Assembly: GCA_023091665.1 (NCBI GenBank)
Contig: JALJCQ010000003.1
Coordinates: 1,116,001 to 1,180,000, forward strand
Source of the DNA: Pythium myriotylum
Taxonomy: Eukaryota; Oomycota; Peronosporomycetes; Pythiales; Pythiaceae
Length of the DNA: 64,000 bases
Reading direction: 5' to 3'
Part shown: positions 59,892 through 64,000 of the stretch, piece by piece
Layout of the letters: each line of letters starts with the position of its first letter
Position numbering within the stretch: position 1 is the stretch's first letter
The notes under the pieces: generated by a model
Databases searched by the model: none
Told to the model about the DNA's origin: nothing
Seen by the model: the letters and a program-made list of their open reading frames with translations, nothing else
Program-made: the position numbers and the translations under genes

Positions 59892-60028
59892 GAACAACAG
59901 AAAATGGCTCGAAAACGAGGTTCCAATACTGAAACCAAGTTTTTTTTGGCACCACACGAGTATAAGCTGGGAAAGGTTTTTGGCAAAAAAGGCCAGGGCT
60001 AGGGATGCAGAGGAAATGACTCCATCTG

Positions 60029-61665
60029 TTGTCTTGGCCAACCGACTCACCTGGATTCGAGAACTTGCCAGTCGTGGCACGCATCAGGACCTCGCAGCGC
60101 GGACGGGCGGCGGCAGCGGCGGAGGCAGCTCGAGATGTGGACTTCACGCACCTGTGGCGGCAGCTCCGAGCCGCAGGCTGGACGGCGCGGAAACCGACTG
60201 GCCTCGTGACGGAATGGAGCTACGCCAAGCCCGGCGCCACAGGTGCGGTGGAGGGGGTTGATTTCTTTGTTGGTGAACAGGCCCTCGTGATGCACCCGTT
60301 GCAATCTGGCCTCATCGGTGATGCCGACAGCGAACCAGAGGAAGAGAGCGAGACGAAGATCGACGACGACGATGAGATCCGTGCCTCACAGATCGATACG
60401 AGCGTGGCGCTCTCTCAGAACACCGTGAACATCCTATTTGGCTCGCCCCCGCCGATCGAAGTTGTTGAGACCGCCTCGAGCAGTGTGGAGCACTCGCAAG
60501 CGGCCGTTGCACGAGCGTTCGACTTGTCGCAGAGCGTCCTCGAGTCGGGAGAGCCGGACGACATCGCGGAGACGGCAGCGACGCCACAGCAACTGCCAGC
60601 GGCGATCGACAACGGGGGTGGCATCGCGTCCAGCGCGAGAGCGGCAGTGCGGCCACGACGTGCCGCAACCCGACGCGTCCGTCGCGACGTCAACTACTTG
60701 GATGAAGAGGAGAACGAGGATGAGTACGAGACTCTCAGTTCGGGCGGCGAGAGCGACGGCGTGGGGATCAACGACGACGGCGACGACGACGTGCAGCGTG
60801 GCGGTGGGGACGAGGTGTTGGTGGACGACAACGACGCGCCGCTGCTCGACGAGGCGTTCCTGCGCGAGCTAGGTGGTTTCGTGGACGACTCGCAGCTCTC
60901 GAAGCGCGACTTGGAACGCCGCAAGGCTGCATTGCGCGCGATGGTGTGGGGTCCTGTTTCGTCCGAGTTCGAGAACGACGTCAACCCGTACCCCAGGCCC
61001 AACGAAGAAGAAGCCCACCCTGTTCCCCAGCTGCGGCGTGTCGCGCATGACCCCCTCCAGACGTTCTTCTTTTTCATGCCGAAGTCACTGTGGATCGGCA
61101 TCACTGAGGAGACGAACAGATACAACGACCAGCACGTCGTCGCGCGCGCGCAAAATATTCGAGCGAGACAGCAACAATCAGAACGGCGCGCGACCGAGTC
61201 GCTCAAGGTTATCCGGCGTCGACTGCGTGCAAAGATGGCTTACGGCACACACGAGATCCTGCACAGCTTGGGGCTTCTTATCGCGCACATGCTGTCGACG
61301 GACTAGCGCCGCTTCAGCACCCACTGGTCGATGACCGACGATGGCGCCGTATCCGCGGGCATATTTGGTCGCTTCATGCCCCGCAACCGTTGTACTGACA
61401 TCATTCGAAATCTTCATTTCGTAGACAACGACGCGCCGCGAACGCGCGACAAGTTGTGGAAGCTTCGCCCGGTGGTGGATCGGATCCAAGAACGCTTTCT
61501 TATCGGCTGGACGTTGCCGGGTGTGCTGTCGTTCGACGAAGGCGTCTTACCAGCAACCTCAAAGCGAAACACCACGCGAATGTTCATGCCGGACAAACCG
61601 CACCGCTACGGGTCGAAATTGTTCATGACGTGCGATTCGAGAAGTGCGTACTGCCACAGGTATGT
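60029..61665 (+). pseudogene. piggyBac-type transposase, nonsense mutation and truncated
   Basis: The frame has an N-terminal W-R-Q-L-R-A-A-G-W-T-A-R-K-P-T-G-L domain common in oomycete piggyBac proteins, then an acidic/Ser-rich region. The transposase core (DDE_Tnp_1_7 type) begins with F-F-F-F-M-P-K-S-L-W near 61,060. A TAG at 61,304-61,306 interrupts the frame, which continues in the same phase with I-F-G-R-F-M-P-R-N-R and the first catalytic Asp in L-S-F-D-E-G-V (near 61,535). It ends at D-S-R-S-A-Y-C-H-R (about 61,660), where a LINE is joined. The start codon is uncertain: the open frame begins upstream of 60,029 without a clear ATG. Confidence 0.78.
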
Positions 61666-61694
61666 TTTTTTTGCCACTTTCGCGAAGTCGTAAG

Positions 61695-64000
61695 TTACAG
61701 ACCTGGTGACTGTGCCCATTCCCACTACCAAGTGGCTCCTGACGTGTTCGGCGAATGCCTGGAGATCGTGTTCAACTGCCAGCTTCAGCGAGGAGAGCTC
61801 CTTCGGTGCCAACGCCAGTCGGCGATCAGTCTGCTGCACAAGAAGGGATCCCGAGCTGACCCAGGCAACTATCGCCCAATTGCTTTGATGGGTATCGACG
61901 TGAAGGCGCTGTCGAAGGTTCTCGCTTTCCGACTGCAGTTGTTCCTGGCCAAGCTCGTGCACCAAGACCAGAAGGCGTTCGTGCGTGGTCGCTCTCTGCA
62001 TCACCACGTTCGTTTCGTGAGTGATCTACAAGACCTCGTCACTGCGCGCGACGAAGAAGCCTACGCCATGTTCCTCGACTTTGAGAAAGCGTACGACCGC
62101 GTCAACTGGAACTACATGTTTCAGGTGCTCGATCGGATGGGGTGTGGCGGGGCTTTCTCGGGGTGGGTGAAGCTCCTGTACACTCGACCACACGCGCATC
62201 TCATGATCAACGGCTTCGTGCAAGACCCTCTCTGCCCAACGCGCGGTGTCAAGCAAGGTGATCCGTTGTCGGCGTTGCTGTTCTTGCTTGTTATCGAGCC
62301 GCTCGGTAACCTGTTCCGCCAGCATGAAGAACATTGGATCTGCTTGACAGCGGATGCCACCGTCACGAGTGTTTTCTTCGCCGACGACTCGACGTTGCTG
62401 TCGGGCTCTATCGCTGGTGTCGAGGCGCAACTTGGGTTGGTCGAAGAATACTGTCAAGGCTCCGGCGCCAAGCTCAACGTGAACAAGTGTGTGCTGATGT
62501 CGCTGCATCGAACGCGGCGATGCCCGGGCATACCAGGTGTGCAGGTTCTCGATGAAGACTCCACGGTCAAGTTCCTCGGTCTCCTGTTCGGTCAACGACG
62601 CACAACGGAATTGATTGTTGAAGACCTCGATCGACGCTTCTTTGACGGGTTCAAGCAGTGGTTTCGGCGCGCACGGACGCTCCAAGGCAGGCTCCTCGTC
62701 GCCCAGACCATGGTGCTCTCACGTCTGTGGCACTACACTGCTCACGTTGATGTGCCGCCAGGACGAGTGAAGAAGTGGCAAGCCGCGCTACACCGGTTCG
62801 TCTTGAGTCGGCGCTACGAACGCGACGCTCGGCATGTCCAGTTGATCTCGAACGAATTTGTCAACCTGCCGCGCGAGTCTGGGGGTCTGCAGGTACCGAG
62901 TCTCGACGGTGTGCTCAAGCGACAGTCACTGCAGCTCCTGCTTCAGTTCACGGCAGCTTCGACATCGACGGCCGGCAACTGGACGGTAGCAGGAGTCGAA
63001 CTGCTGCGGATCAGTCTTCCGCGGTGGGGCCCGCAGAGGCCACTCGACTTTCTCTACGTCAGTCCGTGGCGACATCGAGGCTCAATCGAGTGGGACCAGC
63101 TCTCTTCGTGGTGGCGTGCGGCCTGGAAGACTTGGTACGCTATCAAGTGGCCGGTGTCGTGGCTCGACCTCCCTCCAGAAGACCGTCTTGCGTTTGCACT
63201 CGACCAACCGATCTGGTCAAGAATTTCCAGTTCCTCCCAACCAGCCGTTCCGACACAACGCCGTCCCAGCATCGTTCTCTCAGCATGATTGCAGAGCCGC
63301 AACGAAGCTTCCGTCGGCAAGTTGCCCGTGTCTTTCAGTTGCGATCTCTTCGTGACTTCGCTGGTGAAGGCGACAAGTGGCCGAGCGCGATCGAGTTTGC
63401 TAAGCGACATGTCGACTACACCCAAGTCTCCATCACCCCGTATCGACAGTACACGTGGCTGCTCAAGCTTCACGAGGAAGCCACGCAAGTTTTCGGGCGT
63501 CTCTGCACAATGTGCTCTGTCCCAGTCGATGGAGTGCTACCGACGGCGCCTGAGCACCAACATCCGCGAGTCGGTGTGAAGATCAACGACCGTGTGTGCT
63601 GGGTGCCGCGCATTCCACGATCCCAACTGCTCCGCCTGGTGTGGCAAGCTCCAGAGCCGACGAGAACGCATCCGCTGTTCTTCCACGACCCTCGAGCGCC
63701 TACAGACGTGGTCCTCCGATTCAACAAGCTCCGCAAGCGTCTGCGTGTGTTGCTCCTCCCGATATACGAAGACCTCCAGTTCCGCTTGGCGTACGGCTTG
63801 TTACCGACTCGCTCACGCTTCTCGTTCATGACGGTGGCAAATCCCGGCATCGTGTACTGTGTTCGACAAGGCTGCAACTCAGTGGAGACGGCGCGTCATT
63901 TGTTCTTCGAGTGTGTGCTGCCGACTGTGATATGGCGCGACATCTTCCGTGATATGTCGGTGTTCTTCACATCTCGACCCTCCTGGACCGACATTGTCTT
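61695..64000 (+). pseudogene. 5'-truncated LINE (non-LTR retrotransposon) ORF2, running off the window
   Basis: The homology starts near 61,695 with the RT of a LINE: N-Y-R-P-I-A-L, F-L-D-F-E-K-A-Y-D-R-V, G-V-K-Q-G-D-P-L-S and the catalytic F-F-A-D-D-S-T-L-L (near 62,385). The frame stops at 63,288, but the neighbouring frame takes over near 63,218 and is open from there to the last base. It passes a C-terminal Cys/His cluster (Y-C-V-R-Q-G-C...H-L-F-F-E-C, near 63,855-63,915) of the zf-RVT type. One base appears to be missing near 63,218. The N-terminal endonuclease domain is absent, as expected for a 5'-truncated insertion. Confidence 0.85.

Larger units (their letters stand above)
59815..64000 (+). 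mobile_element. piggyBac-type transposon, left end to beyond the window, interrupted by a LINE
   Basis: TTAA at 59,815-59,818 is followed by CCCCTCTGTTACC, a piggyBac-like terminus. A 7-bp palindrome (59,835-59,849) and a 37-bp palindrome (59,855-59,891) follow, then a piggyBac transposase reading frame in the same orientation. The transposase homology stops near 61,660, where LINE sequence starts. The right end is not in the window, so the full extent is inferred. Confidence 0.65.

Noticed and set aside
61625..61700. Possible intron (GTATGT...TTACAG) in the piggyBac transposase
   Set aside because: The sequence after the acceptor does not continue the transposase but reads as LINE reverse transcriptase, so a LINE junction explains it better.
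1..64000. tRNA, rRNA or other structured RNA genes
   Set aside because: None recognised on reading both strands; tRNA complementarity was seen only in the putative primer-binding sites.

Overview
The window looks like nuclear DNA of an oomycete, most likely Phytophthora or a close relative. The evidence is protein-coding genes with very short introns (55-73 nt, GTRNGT-type donors), a Crinkler (CRN) effector gene, a Crypton tyrosine-recombinase transposon, piggyBac-type elements, chromodomain Ty3/Gypsy elements and Helitrons. All family calls come from reading motifs by eye; no database search was run.

Layout. (1) 1-12.1 kb is a compact host gene block: a coiled-coil protein of unknown function (+); a four-exon Rieske-type [2Fe-2S] protein (-); a large DUF1765-like protein (-); a two-exon gene (+) fusing HMG-CoA synthase to a beta-ketoacyl-synthase-like domain; and a three-exon gene (-) for a secreted/type I membrane glycoprotein with a Cys-rich ectodomain. 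(2) 12.6-17.9 kb is a decayed Helitron (-) whose helicase region is interrupted by a 331-bp piggyBac-like MITE. (3) 18,212-47,283 is one Ty3/Gypsy element (here Gypsy-B, on the minus strand) with 677/678-bp LTRs and a 4-bp target duplication. It carries a 1656-codon SANT/Myb-plus-UPF1-like helicase gene between the integrase and the 3' LTR. Two 7,162-bp copies of a second Gypsy (Gypsy-A) are nested inside it in opposite orientations. Their target duplications are swapped, which shows that the 4.8-kb piece between them has been inverted. Without the nested copies Gypsy-B is about 14.7 kb. (4) 47.3-51.5 kb holds a small C2H2/RING ORF and a decayed Helentron-like element (OTU protease and Rep) hit by a solo Gypsy-A LTR. 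(5) 52.9-53.6 kb has minisatellites. (6) 54.0-56.0 kb is a Crypton. (7) 56.5-58.7 kb is a CRN gene (ubiquitin-like header, P-loop NTPase, PD-(D/E)XK nuclease) with one frame break in a T11 tract. (8) 59.4-64.0 kb has an ExoX-like fragment, a piggyBac transposase pseudogene and a 5'-truncated LINE that runs off the window.

Order of events read from the junctions: a 42-bp tandem array existed first; Gypsy-B inserted in it; two Gypsy-A copies inserted into Gypsy-B; recombination between them inverted the piece in between. The most unusual observations are the SANT-helicase cargo gene of Gypsy-B, the saturation of Gypsy-A with short perfect hairpins (13 stems of 6 bp or more in 490 bp of its 3' region, and others inside gag-pol), textbook -1 frameshift signals in both Gypsy families, and the HMG-CoA synthase/ketoacyl synthase fusion.
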